This document shows, piece after piece, positions 26,775-35,680 of a stretch of DNA of 56,952 nt. How positions within the stretch are numbered: position 1 is the stretch's first letter; the number at the start of each line of letters is the position of its first letter. The position numbers were made by a program, and so were the translations under genes. The notes below the pieces were generated by a model that saw only the letters and a list, made by a program, of their open reading frames with translations, had not been told where the DNA came from and did not search any database. The stretch is from CAYUVF01 sp964448045 (GTDB lineage Bacteria > Bacteroidota > Rhodothermia > Rhodothermales > Salinibacteraceae): assembly GCA_964448045.1 (NCBI GenBank), contig CAYUVF010000023.1:1-56952 (forward strand), read 5' to 3'.

Positions 26775-28718
26775 ATGCGTACGCTACTGACTGCCGTTGT
26801 GCTGCTGATGGGGGCTGTGCTGCCCGTTCAGGCGCAGGATGCCGGAGTGGATGTGCCGCCGGTGGTGCTTCGTGGGATCGAGTTTACCGTCAGCGTAGCG
26901 GAAGAGGCCGTCCCCGCCGATTCCGGGCTGGCCGTGCGGGTGGGGGACGCGCAGTTCCCGCTCACGTACAATGCCGACGCCGAGGCCTGGCAGAGCGAAG
27001 AGGTGCGCGCCAAGCAGTCGGGTGCTGCGACCGTTGAGGTGGTGCAGGGCGAAACGGTGCTGCGGCAGAGCGCGACGCGCGCGCTGCCGGGATGGCTCTC
27101 CATTGTCCCGCCCGTGCTGGCTATCGCCATGGCCCTGGCCTTCAAACGCGTGGTGCCGGCGCTCTTTCTGGGGGTGTGGGTGGGCGCGTGGACGGTCGCG
27201 GGGTTCTCCTTGGGCGGCCTGTTGCAGGGCTTGCTCGACGCCTTCGAGGTGTACGTGCTCAGCGCGCTGGCGAACGAAGACCACGCGGCCATCATCCTGT
27301 TTTCGCTGATGATCGGCGGTATGGTGGGTATCATCTCGCGCAACGGCGGGACGTACGGGGTCGTGGACCGGATTATTGGGTGGGCGAACACGCCGAAGCG
27401 CGGGCAGGTCGCCACCGGTATCATGGGCATCGGCATCTTCTTCGACGACTATGCCAACACGCTCGTCGTCGGGAATACGATGCGCCCGATCACCGATCGG
27501 CTGCGCATCTCCCGCGAAAAGCTCGCGTACATTGTCGACTCGACCGCCGCGCCGGTGGCTTGCCTCGCCTTCGTGACGACGTGGATCGGCTACGAGGTGG
27601 GGCTCGTCGGCACAGCGGTGGCCAACATCGAGGGCCTCAACCAATCGGCCTACTCCATCTTCCTCCAGTCGATTCCGTACAGCTTTTATCCGATCCTGGC
27701 GCTCTTCTTCGTCTTCTCGATCGCCAACTCGCGGCGCGATTTCGGGCCGATGTATCTGGCCGAAAAGCGGGCGCGCGACACCGGCGATGTCATTGGCCCC
27801 AACGCCAAAGTCGACGAGGCGGCGCAGGAGGGGAAGGAACTGACGCCCGACGAAGATACGCCGCGCCGCGCTCTCAACGCGGTCCTCCCTGTGCTGGCGC
27901 TCGTGGCCACCGTGCTCGGCGGGCTGTATATTACCGGCGCTGAGGTGGCCGGATACGACGCGCGGCTGCAGGCGATTATCGGGGAGGCGAACTCGTACAA
28001 GGCGCTCATGTGGGGCTCGCTGATCGGCGTCGTGGTGGCGGCGGTGCTGTCGCTCGGGCAGCGGCTGCTCACGCTCGAAGAGACCGTCGAGGCGTGGTAC
28101 GGCGGCCTCAAGTCGATGCTCTTCGCCATGATTATCCTGGTGCTGGCGTGGTCGCTCTCCGAGATCACCGAGGTGTTGCACACGGCCAGCTACCTGACGT
28201 CCATCCTGGGCGAGGCGCTGCCGGCGGGCACCGTGCCGGCGATCATTTTCGTGCTGGCGGCGGCGACCGCCTTCGCCACCGGATCGAGCTGGGGCACGAT
28301 GGGCATCCTGATGCCGCTCGTGGTGCCGCTCACGTGGGCCGTGCTCGTGGCGAACAATATGGGCGATCCCGCGCACTATCACATCCTCTACTCGTCGGTT
28401 TCGTGTGTGCTCGCCGGATCGGTGTGGGGCGACCACTGCTCGCCGATCTCGGACACCACGATCCTGTCGTCGATGGCGTCGGGCTGCGACCACATTGAGC
28501 ACGTGCGCACCCAGTTGCCCTACGCGATGGCCGTCGGGCTGGTGGCACTGCTCATCGGGACGCTGCCGGCGGGATTCGGCTTCCCGTGGTGGCTCTCGTT
28601 TATTATCGGCGCTGCGCTCCTTTCGGGCGCGATCCGGCTCTTCGGCACGCCCATCGACGGGCACGACACCCCACCGGAGGAGTTTGAGCCGGCCGAGCGC
28701 GCCGCGTCCGCAACGTAA
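26775..28718 (+). CDS. nhaC: Na+/H+ antiporter NhaC family with an N-terminal extracytoplasmic domain
   Basis: 647 residues. The membrane part (from about residue 105, PGWLSIVPPVLAIAMALAF) carries NhaC-family motifs such as IFFDDYANTLVVG, STAAPVACLAF, ATGSSWGTMGI and SVWGDHCSPISDTTI. Before it, residues 1-20 form a signal peptide ending AQA, and about 80 residues of probable beta structure follow (VLRGIEFTVSVAEEAVPADS). Typical NhaC proteins of 450-500 residues lack this. The protein probably exchanges Na+ and H+ at the cytoplasmic membrane, and the extra domain would face the periplasm (inference). Substrates other than Na+/H+, such as malate/lactate, cannot be excluded. Confidence 0.85.
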   Translation: MRTLLTAVVLLMGAVLPVQAQDAGVDVPPVVLRGIEFTVSVAEEAVPADSGLAVRVGDAQFPLTYNADAEAWQSEEVRAKQSGAATVEVVQGETVLRQSATRALPGWLSIVPPVLAIAMALAFKRVVPALFLGVWVGAWTVAGFSLGGLLQGLLDAFEVYVLSALANEDHAAIILFSLMIGGMVGIISRNGGTYGVVDRIIGWANTPKRGQVATGIMGIGIFFDDYANTLVVGNTMRPITDRLRISREKLAYIVDSTAAPVACLAFVTTWIGYEVGLVGTAVANIEGLNQSAYSIFLQSIPYSFYPILALFFVFSIANSRRDFGPMYLAEKRARDTGDVIGPNAKVDEAAQEGKELTPDEDTPRRALNAVLPVLALVATVLGGLYITGAEVAGYDARLQAIIGEANSYKALMWGSLIGVVVAAVLSLGQRLLTLEETVEAWYGGLKSMLFAMIILVLAWSLSEITEVLHTASYLTSILGEALPAGTVPAIIFVLAAATAFATGSSWGTMGILMPLVVPLTWAVLVANNMGDPAHYHILYSSVSCVLAGSVWGDHCSPISDTTILSSMASGCDHIEHVRTQLPYAMAVGLVALLIGTLPAGFGFPWWLSFIIGAALLSGAIRLFGTPIDGHDTPPEEFEPAERAASAT

Positions 28719-28851
28719 AAAGCCGTTCGCATCTATCGACCAAAAGCGACGCGCATCGGGGCCGTCCGGATGATGGCGTGCACAGCGGCGGATCGTATGA
28801 TGCGCTTGCACCCCTTCGCTCGTTACCTCCGCACATCAACCGTTTTCTTCT

Positions 28852-29202
28852 ATGCTACTCGATGCCGATAACCGACCCTGGGGCCGCTGGGAAGAGTACC
28901 TGAACGAACCGGGCTACCGCGTCAAGCGCATCGTCGTCAACCCCGGACAGCGCCTCTCGCTGCAAAAGCACGAGCACCGTAAGGAGCACTGGGTGATTGT
29001 CAACGGCACGGGCCAGTTTACGCTGAACGACGACGTGCGCACCATCGCCGAGGGCGACGCCGTGTTCATCGATATTGGCGACGTCCACCGGATCGAAAAC
29101 GATGGGGACGACTACCTCATCATCATCGAAACGCAACTGGGCCTCTGCCTCGAAGATGACATCATCCGCCTCGAAGATGACTACGGCCGGATCGAGTCGT
29201 GA
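28852..29202 (+). CDS. Cupin protein, mannose-6-phosphate isomerase type II-like
   Basis: 116 residues, a single cupin domain. PWGRWEEYLNEPGYRVKRI, SLQKHEHRKEHWVIVNG, GDAVFIDIGDVHRIEN and a C-terminal IIETQLG match the C-terminal isomerase domain of bifunctional GDP-mannose pyrophosphorylase/phosphomannose isomerases. The metal ligands would be the His residues in KHEHRKEH and the later His. Here it stands alone, without the pyrophosphorylase domain. The likely reaction is mannose-6-phosphate to fructose-6-phosphate, but stand-alone cupins of this type can have other roles. Confidence 0.8.
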   Translation: MLLDADNRPWGRWEEYLNEPGYRVKRIVVNPGQRLSLQKHEHRKEHWVIVNGTGQFTLNDDVRTIAEGDAVFIDIGDVHRIENDGDDYLIIIETQLGLCLEDDIIRLEDDYGRIES

Positions 29203-29309
29203 GACGGCGTGTCCGAGGGCGATAAAATCGCGTGAATGAGGGCACCTGCCCTGGTAGTACTGGTAAAACCCTCGATCTGTAGATACGAATAAATTGCGGC
29301 CGACGAGGC

Positions 29310-29897
29310 ATGATTTTATCCATTTACGCGTACGGCACGGAGGCGCTGCGTAAAGAAACCGAGCCCGTGGAGGACAACTCCGACGAGCTCCAGGACCTCA
29401 TCGATGACATGATCGACACGATGCACGCAGCGGCAGGCATCGGGTTGGCCGCGCCGCAGGTGGGGCGCACGGAGCGCCTCTTTGTGGTCGACGCCACGCC
29501 GATGGCCGAGGAGATGGAGGCCGAGGGGGAAGACCTCCCCCCACAGCCGATGGTCTTCATCAATCCCGAGATCACGTGGCAGAGCGGGACCGAGTGCGAC
29601 TTTGAAGAGGGCTGCCTGTCGATCCCCGAAGTCCGCGAGGTCGTCACCCGCCCCGAGCGCGTCCAGATCGAATATCTCGATCGTGATTTCCAACCACAGG
29701 AGCTCGAAATCGGGAGCGTCCTTGCCCGGGTCATCCAGCACGAGTTCGACCATCTGGAAGGCGTCCTCTTCGTCGATCATCTCAGCGCCTTCCGCAAGCG
29801 CCTCCTGAAGCGGTCGCTCCGCGAGATCGCCCGCGGGGACCTCGATGCCGACTACCAGATGCGCACGCGCGCCGACGAAGAAAAAGCGCACGCCTGA
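29310..29897 (+). CDS. def: Peptide deformylase
   Basis: 195 residues. It removes the N-formyl group from nascent proteins. All three metal-site motifs are present: GIGLAAPQVG, EGCLSIP (Cys ligand) and HEFDHLEG (two His ligands plus catalytic Glu). An acidic loop between the first two motifs (AEEMEAEGEDLPPQ) is common in this lineage. Only 27 bases separate it from the znuA-like gene, so they may be cotranscribed. Confidence 0.95.
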   Translation: MILSIYAYGTEALRKETEPVEDNSDELQDLIDDMIDTMHAAAGIGLAAPQVGRTERLFVVDATPMAEEMEAEGEDLPPQPMVFINPEITWQSGTECDFEEGCLSIPEVREVVTRPERVQIEYLDRDFQPQELEIGSVLARVIQHEFDHLEGVLFVDHLSAFRKRLLKRSLREIARGDLDADYQMRTRADEEKAHA

Positions 29898-29924
29898 TTC
29901 TCTCTCGTCCTACGGTCTGCCGTC

Positions 29925-30857
29925 GTGCTCAATCGCTACGCGTACTGGTGCCTCGCAGGGGCCGTCGCCGCGCTCCTGCTTGCGGGGGGCGCTTGCTCCT
30001 CGCCATCGGACCGGCCCGAGGCCGACGACGCGCCGCTGTACCTGACGACGATCCCGCCCTTCCGGGCGATTTTGGCGCCGGTCGTGGGCACGCGCGGCAC
30101 GGTCGAGGTGCTGCTGGAGACGGGCGGATCGCCCCACACGTACGAGCCGCGCCCATCCGATCTGCGGCACGCCCAGTCCAGCACGCTTCTGATGTACGGC
30201 GCGCCGCACCTCGACGGATGGGCCGCCGAGCTCACGGCGCCGGAGCGCGTTGCGCTGATGGACCTCGTGCCCGCCACCGAACACCTCGCGTGGGACACGG
30301 CCGAGGAGAGTGCCGATCACGGCCATGCCGGCGCCGCCGATCCGCATTTCTGGACGGATCCGATGGCCGTCCGCGCGATGCTTCCCGCCCTGGCCGATAC
30401 GCTGTGCCACGCCGATCCGGCCGGCTGCACGACCTACCGCGCCAATGCCGACTCGCTGGCGTCCGCTCTCGTGGCGCTCGACGCCGAGATTCAGTCGCTT
30501 ATGGAGCCCGTGGGGCACGTGCCCGTCTTGCTGGCCCAACCCTTCTTTCGGTACTTTATGCAGCGGTACGGCCCCGAGCTGGCCGGCATCATCGAGCCGC
30601 AGCCGGCGAAGGAGCCGACGCCGCGGGCGCTGCAGGCGCTCATCCGGACGGCTCGTGAGCGCCGGGTGCGGGCGATTCTGGTGCAGGAGCAGTTGCCCGC
30701 ACGGTCGGCGCAGGCCGTGGCCGAGGCGGCCGGGGTGCCGCTTCTTCGTCTCGATCCCATTGGGGGCGCCGCCGGACGGCGAACGTATGGCGAGTGGCTG
30801 CGGTACAACGCCCAGATGCTCCACGACGCGCTGGCACCAAGCCCCTCGAATCCATGA
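29925..30857 (+). CDS. znuA: Metal (probably zinc) ABC transporter substrate-binding lipoprotein
   Basis: 310 residues from a GTG start. A lipoprotein signal peptide ends in LLLAGGAC. The cluster A-I binding-protein pattern follows: metal ligands are expected at His in GGSPHTYEP, His in DPHFWTDP and Glu/Asp later in the C-lobe. A short His-containing loop (SADHGHAGAADPH) before DPHFWTDP resembles the His-rich loop of zinc-specific ZnuA. It delivers metal to the ZnuBC transporter encoded next. The stop overlaps the ATPase start (ATGA). Confidence 0.85.
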   Translation: MLNRYAYWCLAGAVAALLLAGGACSSPSDRPEADDAPLYLTTIPPFRAILAPVVGTRGTVEVLLETGGSPHTYEPRPSDLRHAQSSTLLMYGAPHLDGWAAELTAPERVALMDLVPATEHLAWDTAEESADHGHAGAADPHFWTDPMAVRAMLPALADTLCHADPAGCTTYRANADSLASALVALDAEIQSLMEPVGHVPVLLAQPFFRYFMQRYGPELAGIIEPQPAKEPTPRALQALIRTARERRVRAILVQEQLPARSAQAVAEAAGVPLLRLDPIGGAAGRRTYGEWLRYNAQMLHDALAPSPSNP

Positions 30858-31624
30858 GCTCGTCTCCGTCACGCGCGCCGGTCATCGTCGCCAGCCGCCT
30901 GTCCGTTCGCTTCGGCGAACATCGGGCTCTGCACGGCCTCTCCTTTCAGGTGGCGGAGGGGAGCTTTGTCGCCATCGTGGGGCCCAACGGATCGGGCAAG
31001 ACGACGCTGCTGAAGGTGCTGACGGGGCTTCAGGACGTGTCGAGCGGCCGCGTCCGTGTCTTCGGGGCGCGTCCGGAGAACGTGCCCGCCGGCACCGTGG
31101 GCTATGTGCCGCAGATCAAGACGCTCGACCGCACCTTTCCCGCACAGGCCATCGAGCTGGTCCTCTCCGCGCTGCACCACCGCTGGCCGCATCGCATCGA
31201 TCCCGGCGAGCGGGAGCAGGCCGTGCAGGCGCTGGCGCAGGTGGGGGCCGAGGAGCTGGCGCATCGGCCACTGGGGGGCCTTTCGGGGGGCGAGCTGCAG
31301 CGCGTCTATCTCGCCCGCAGCCTCATCCGCGCGCCGCGGCTCGTGGTGCTCGACGAGCCGGCCACGGGGGTTGACCTCGTCGGTGCGATGGACCTGTACG
31401 ACCTGCTGGAACGCTATCAGGATGAGCATGATGCGACGGTGCTGATGGTGACGCACGATTGGAACGCGGCCTATCATCACGCCAGCGAGGTGCTCGTGCT
31501 GGATCGCGAGCAGGTCAGCTACGGGCCGCCCGCGGAAGCGCTCGACGAGCGGTGCCTGCGCCGCGCGTTTGGCCACGTCGGACATGCGCACGCGATGCTT
31601 TCCGGCGGAGATCGCGATGCTTGA
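30854..31624 (+). CDS. znuC: Metal ABC transporter ATP-binding protein
   Basis: 256 residues. Walker A GPNGSGKTT, signature LSGGELQRVYLAR, Walker B LVVLDEPATGVD and the switch His in VTHDWNA are all intact. It energises uptake through ZnuB. The ATG at 30854 overlaps the znuA stop by four bases, and its own end overlaps the permease start by eight bases, so the three genes form a tight operon. The metal is inferred from znuA and from the neighbouring P1B ATPase. Confidence 0.9.
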   Translation: MSSSPSRAPVIVASRLSVRFGEHRALHGLSFQVAEGSFVAIVGPNGSGKTTLLKVLTGLQDVSSGRVRVFGARPENVPAGTVGYVPQIKTLDRTFPAQAIELVLSALHHRWPHRIDPGEREQAVQALAQVGAEELAHRPLGGLSGGELQRVYLARSLIRAPRLVVLDEPATGVDLVGAMDLYDLLERYQDEHDATVLMVTHDWNAAYHHASEVLVLDREQVSYGPPAEALDERCLRRAFGHVGHAHAMLSGGDRDA

Positions 31625-32420
31625 TCTGTTCACGCTTCCATTCATGCAGCGCGCGCTGATTGCAGGCACCCTGGTAGGGCTGCTGGCCAGCTATTACGGC
31701 GTTTTCGTCGTGCAACGCCGGATGAGTTTTCTGGGCATCGGGCTCTCGCATGCCGCGTTCGGCGGAGTCGCGCTGGGACTGCTGTTGAGTGTCAATCCGC
31801 TGTGGGTGGCGGTGCCCTTCACGGTCGCCGTGGCGCTGGGGATCATGTGGGTCAGCGAGCGGGGGGACGTAGCCGGCGACACCGCCATCGGTATCTTCTT
31901 CGCGGTGGCCGTGGCGCTGGGGATCGTCTTCCTCGCCATGAAGCAAACCTACTCGGCCGATGCCTTCGCGTACTTGTTCGGCTCCATCCTCGCCGTCCAG
32001 CAGATCGATCTGTGGATGGCCGGCGGACTGGCCGCCGTCACCCTGCTCGCCCTGCCGATGTGGGGGCGCTGGGCGTATGCGACCTTCGACCGTGACCTCG
32101 CTCGCTCCGATCATCTGACGGTCGCCCGAGACGATTATGTGCTGGCGGTACTGCTGGCACTCACGGTGGTCGCCGCGGTCAAGATCGTCGGCATCATCCT
32201 CGTCGCCGCCTTCCTCGTGATTCCTCCAGCGACGGCGCGGCTCATCGCCCGCACGTTCATCGGGATGACGATCACGTCGGTCGGGATTGGTGTGGTAACC
32301 GCCATCGGCGGTCTGCTGGCGTCGTATCTGCTCGATGTGCCGAGCGGCGCGACGATCGTGCTCGGCCAGGCGCTGCTCTTCTTCGTCGTGCTGATGGTCA
32401 GCCGGGTGCAGGGCGGGTAG
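31617..32420 (+). CDS. znuB: Metal ABC transporter permease
   Basis: 267 residues with about eight or nine membrane helices. The family pattern is clear: QRRMSFLGIGLSHAAFGGVALG near the N-terminus, SADAFAYLFGSIL in the middle, and VAAVKIVGIILVAAFLVIPPATA in the second half (the conserved cytoplasmic contact region). It forms the membrane channel of the ABC-3 zinc/manganese importer. Its start lies within the last codons of the ATPase gene. No Zur-like palindrome was recognised upstream of the operon. Confidence 0.9.
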   Translation: MLDLFTLPFMQRALIAGTLVGLLASYYGVFVVQRRMSFLGIGLSHAAFGGVALGLLLSVNPLWVAVPFTVAVALGIMWVSERGDVAGDTAIGIFFAVAVALGIVFLAMKQTYSADAFAYLFGSILAVQQIDLWMAGGLAAVTLLALPMWGRWAYATFDRDLARSDHLTVARDDYVLAVLLALTVVAAVKIVGIILVAAFLVIPPATARLIARTFIGMTITSVGIGVVTAIGGLLASYLLDVPSGATIVLGQALLFFVVLMVSRVQGG

Positions 32421-32494
32421 GGCAATCCCGCAAACGAATCGCGGGCCGATGCGTACGTATCGTGTCCTGCTGATGCCCATATCGTTCTGCTTGT

Positions 32495-34585
32495 ATGCGC
32501 ACCTGTGAACTCCCGGTTGACGGAATGGATTGCGCCGGATGCGCCCGCAGCGTGCAATCCGCGCTGGAGGGCGTCTCGGGCGTCCGATCGGCAGACGTGC
32601 GGCTGATGACGGAGAAAGCCGTTGTGGAACTGGACGCCGTCGCTCCCGCCGATGAAGACGCGCTGCGCCGCGCGGTGGAGAACGCCGGATACCGCGTCCC
32701 CACGGATGAAACGACTCCAGACTCCGGTTCTACCGAGGTCCACACCCGCCGTTCGATGGGCCTGCTGGCCGCCGTCGCCGCGCTGGTGCTCGCGCTGGCC
32801 ATCGTGGGGCATGGCCTCGGCGTGTTCGCGTGGATTGAGCAGACGGTGCCGTGGCCGGTGAGCCTGGGCGCGACGCTGCTGCTGGGCGCACCCGTCTTCA
32901 AGAACGTCGCCGTCGCGGCGTGGCAGCGCTCGGTGACGGCCCACACGCTGATGACCGTGGGCGTTGTGGCGGCGCTCGTGGTGGGCGAGTGGGTCACGGC
33001 GTTCGTGATCGTTGTCTTCATGCGGATCGGCGATTACGTGGAGGGCTTCACGACGGATCAAGCCCGCGAGTCGGTGCGGGCGCTGGTCCGCGAGGCCCCG
33101 CAGACGGCCCGCGTGGAGCGCGACGGCGGCGTCGAGGCGGTGCCGATCGGTGACGTGCGGCCCGGCGATATCGTCATTGTCCGCCCCGGCGAGAAGATCC
33201 CGGTCGATGGCACCGTCATCGACGGCCAGGCCACCATCAACCAGGCCGCTATCACGGGCGAGTCAATGCCCGTCGAGGCCGCCGCCGGGTCCAAGGTGTA
33301 CGCCGCGACCATCGCGCAGGGCGGCCACCTCCGCATCCGCACCGAACACGCGGGCGCCGACACCACGTTCGGGCGCGTCATCCAGATGGTGGAGGAGGCC
33401 GAGGCGCACCAGGGCGCCACGCAGCGCTGGGCCGACCGGTTCACGGGCTACTACCTGCCCGTCGTGGGCGGTGTGGCCGGGCTGACGTATCTCATTTCGG
33501 GCGATGCGATGGCGACGGTGGCCGTGCTGGTGGTAGCCTGCTCGTGCGCCTTCGCGCTTGCCACGCCCGTCGCCATGCTGGCGTCCATCGGCACGGCGGC
33601 GCGGGATGGGTTGCTCGTGAAGGGCGGCCGCTACCTCGAAGCGCTCGCGCAGGCGGATGTGCTGTTGCTCGACAAGACGGGTACGCTCACGCTGGGTACC
33701 CCGCAGATCACCGCCATCCGCCCGCTCGATGGAATGGCCGACCGGGAGATCCTCCGCCTCGCCGCCTCCGCCGAGCGGTATTCCGAGCATCCGCTGGCGG
33801 CGGCTATTCGTCAGGCGGCGGACGCCCGCGGCATCGAGATTCCCGAGCCGGACCGCTTCGAGGCGCTGCCGGGCCGCGGCATCCGCGCGGAGGTGGAGGG
33901 CCGCCGCGTCACCGTCGGCAACGAAACGCTCGTAGATGCCGAGGCGACAGCCGAAGCCCGCACCGATCCGGCCCACACCGACCCGGCCCACACGCCGCTG
34001 TGGGTGGCTGTCGATGGCACCGCGGTGGGCGTGCTGCTCGCGGCGGACACCGAGCGGTCGGGGCTTGTGGAGGCGCTCGACGCGATCCGCGCCATCGGGC
34101 CCCGCCGCATCGAGATGCTGACGGGCGACCGCGAGGAAACGGCGGCGGCGCTGGCGCATCGGCTGGGGCTGGACTACCGGGCCGAGCTGCTACCCCAAGA
34201 CAAGATCGACATCGTCCAGGCGCATCAGGCCGCCGGCCGCACCGTCGTGATGATTGGCGACGGCGTGAACGACGCCCCCGCGCTCGCCCAGGCCGACGCC
34301 GGCATCGCGATGGGCGTCGTGGGCACCGACGTGGCGATCGACGCCGCCCACGTCGTACTTATGCGCGAGGACTGGACGCTCGTGCCGCTCCTCTTCCGCA
34401 CCGCAAACCGGACGCTGCGCGTCGTGAAGGGCAATTTCGTGTTCACCGGCGTCTACAACCTGCTCGCGCTGGGCCTGGCCGCTGTCGGCTGGCTGCCGCC
34501 CGTGGTGGCCGCAGCCATGCACTCGATTCCCGACCTCGGCATCCTGGCCAACTCGTCGCGCCTGCTGCGGCGGTCCGATTCGTAG
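32495..34585 (+). CDS. zntA: Heavy-metal P1B-type ATPase (Zn/Cd/Pb-like) with CSC motif
   Basis: 696 residues. An N-terminal HMA domain has the metal-binding motif MDCAGC. Later come TGES (actuator), DKTGTLT (phospho-acceptor Asp), the HP dipeptide in SEHPLAAAI, and GDGVNDAPAL. The last helix reads SIPDLGILANSSRLL, with the DxG arrangement used by Zn/Cd/Pb pumps such as ZntA. The sixth-helix metal motif, normally Cys-Pro-Cys, reads ACSCAFALATP, so the kinking proline is absent. It sits 74 bases after the zinc importer and probably exports excess zinc or a related ion. A small DPAHT duplication occurs in the nucleotide-binding domain. Confidence 0.85.
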   Translation: MRTCELPVDGMDCAGCARSVQSALEGVSGVRSADVRLMTEKAVVELDAVAPADEDALRRAVENAGYRVPTDETTPDSGSTEVHTRRSMGLLAAVAALVLALAIVGHGLGVFAWIEQTVPWPVSLGATLLLGAPVFKNVAVAAWQRSVTAHTLMTVGVVAALVVGEWVTAFVIVVFMRIGDYVEGFTTDQARESVRALVREAPQTARVERDGGVEAVPIGDVRPGDIVIVRPGEKIPVDGTVIDGQATINQAAITGESMPVEAAAGSKVYAATIAQGGHLRIRTEHAGADTTFGRVIQMVEEAEAHQGATQRWADRFTGYYLPVVGGVAGLTYLISGDAMATVAVLVVACSCAFALATPVAMLASIGTAARDGLLVKGGRYLEALAQADVLLLDKTGTLTLGTPQITAIRPLDGMADREILRLAASAERYSEHPLAAAIRQAADARGIEIPEPDRFEALPGRGIRAEVEGRRVTVGNETLVDAEATAEARTDPAHTDPAHTPLWVAVDGTAVGVLLAADTERSGLVEALDAIRAIGPRRIEMLTGDREETAAALAHRLGLDYRAELLPQDKIDIVQAHQAAGRTVVMIGDGVNDAPALAQADAGIAMGVVGTDVAIDAAHVVLMREDWTLVPLLFRTANRTLRVVKGNFVFTGVYNLLALGLAAVGWLPPVVAAAMHSIPDLGILANSSRLLRRSDS

Positions 34586-34694
34586 TGCGGGCCTTGTAAT
34601 TGTGGGCTCCGCAGTGTGGGCCTCGCCGGTAGCCGTCCGCGCGCCCGACGCTTCCAGGCCGGAGGAGCACGGGTGCGGCTGCGTCATCGACGAT

Positions 34695-35680
34695 TCAGGC
34701 ATCGGAGCGGGTGGCCTCTACCGACGCAGCGGAGTCGTGGGCTACAGGCGTCGGGTCCAGGGCCCATCGGTTGTACGCCGTGGCGCCTGCGAAAAGGACC
34801 AGGTTGAGCGCCTTGCCCAGCACGGCAAACACCATGAGCATACTGGCGATGTCGGCCGTAGCCAAGGCCATCTGCTGGCCCATCTGGATGCCCGCGGCCA
34901 TGAACACGAGGTCGCGGTTGGGCAAAAACGGGATGCGTGATAGCATGAGGTTGACGGCCGCATACGTAAACCACACGCTGAGCGACACGCCCGGCAGGGC
35001 CGCCGCCCACATGCCGATCAGAAAGGCTTGATTGAGCGACAGGCGCACCCACTGGATCCCCAAGATGAGCCCGGCGGTCTTCCACTCCATCGAAAAGAGG
35101 TGCCGCCGAAAGCGCACCAGAATGGGGACGAGGAGCACGGCAACGAGCCCGCCGCCCACAAGATAGACGGTGCGCGGCGTCTCCACCACGTCCGTCAGGC
35201 GAATCTCCCCATAGCGTAGAAAAACGAGCAGCAGCCCCGCTGCCAGCGTGGTAGAGGCCACCGACGAGATGATGTTGTTGTCGCGAATCGTCTCGGCAAT
35301 GGCGCGGTCGGAGAGGTTCACGTGCTTGCGCGCCTGGGCGAAAAAATACACCTCGCCGGAGTGCCCAGCACGTCCTTGTTGTAGATGCGCTTCTTGAGAA
35401 AGGCCCACACGCTGCTGCGCATGTTGTACGTCCACGTGACCCGGTAGATGAAGATCTCGGTGAAGGGCAGCGAGAAATAAATCAGCAGGAAGAAGAAATA
35501 GAAAAGCGGGGCGGTGGGCATCGCTCTCCATATTTCACTCCACCCAATCGTGGTGAGCTCGTAGGCGAGATACGCGATGACACCTCCGGTAAAGAGCCAG
35601 CGCAGCCCCGTGAGCACCCATCTGCCTGTCGTGGAAGCAGCGAAGCGCTCCCAGCGTTCTTTATAGGCCAATAGCGACAT
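34695..35680 (-). pseudogene. UPF0104/LPG-synthase-like membrane protein gene, interrupted by a frameshift
   Basis: The N-terminal part (from ATG at 35680, MSLLAYKERWERF) and the C-terminal part (to 34695) lie in different frames. They join near 35368, where KDVLG should continue as HSGEVYFFAQARKHV. A single missing base in the CTGGGCAC region would restore one product of about 328 residues. That product has several membrane helices (LFYFFFLLIYFSLPF, TVYLVGGGLVAVLLVPILV, LMVFAVLGKALNLVLFA) and resembles flippase-like membrane proteins. The family assignment is tentative. Both halves are otherwise well preserved, so either a sequencing error or a recent mutation is possible. Confidence 0.6.
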
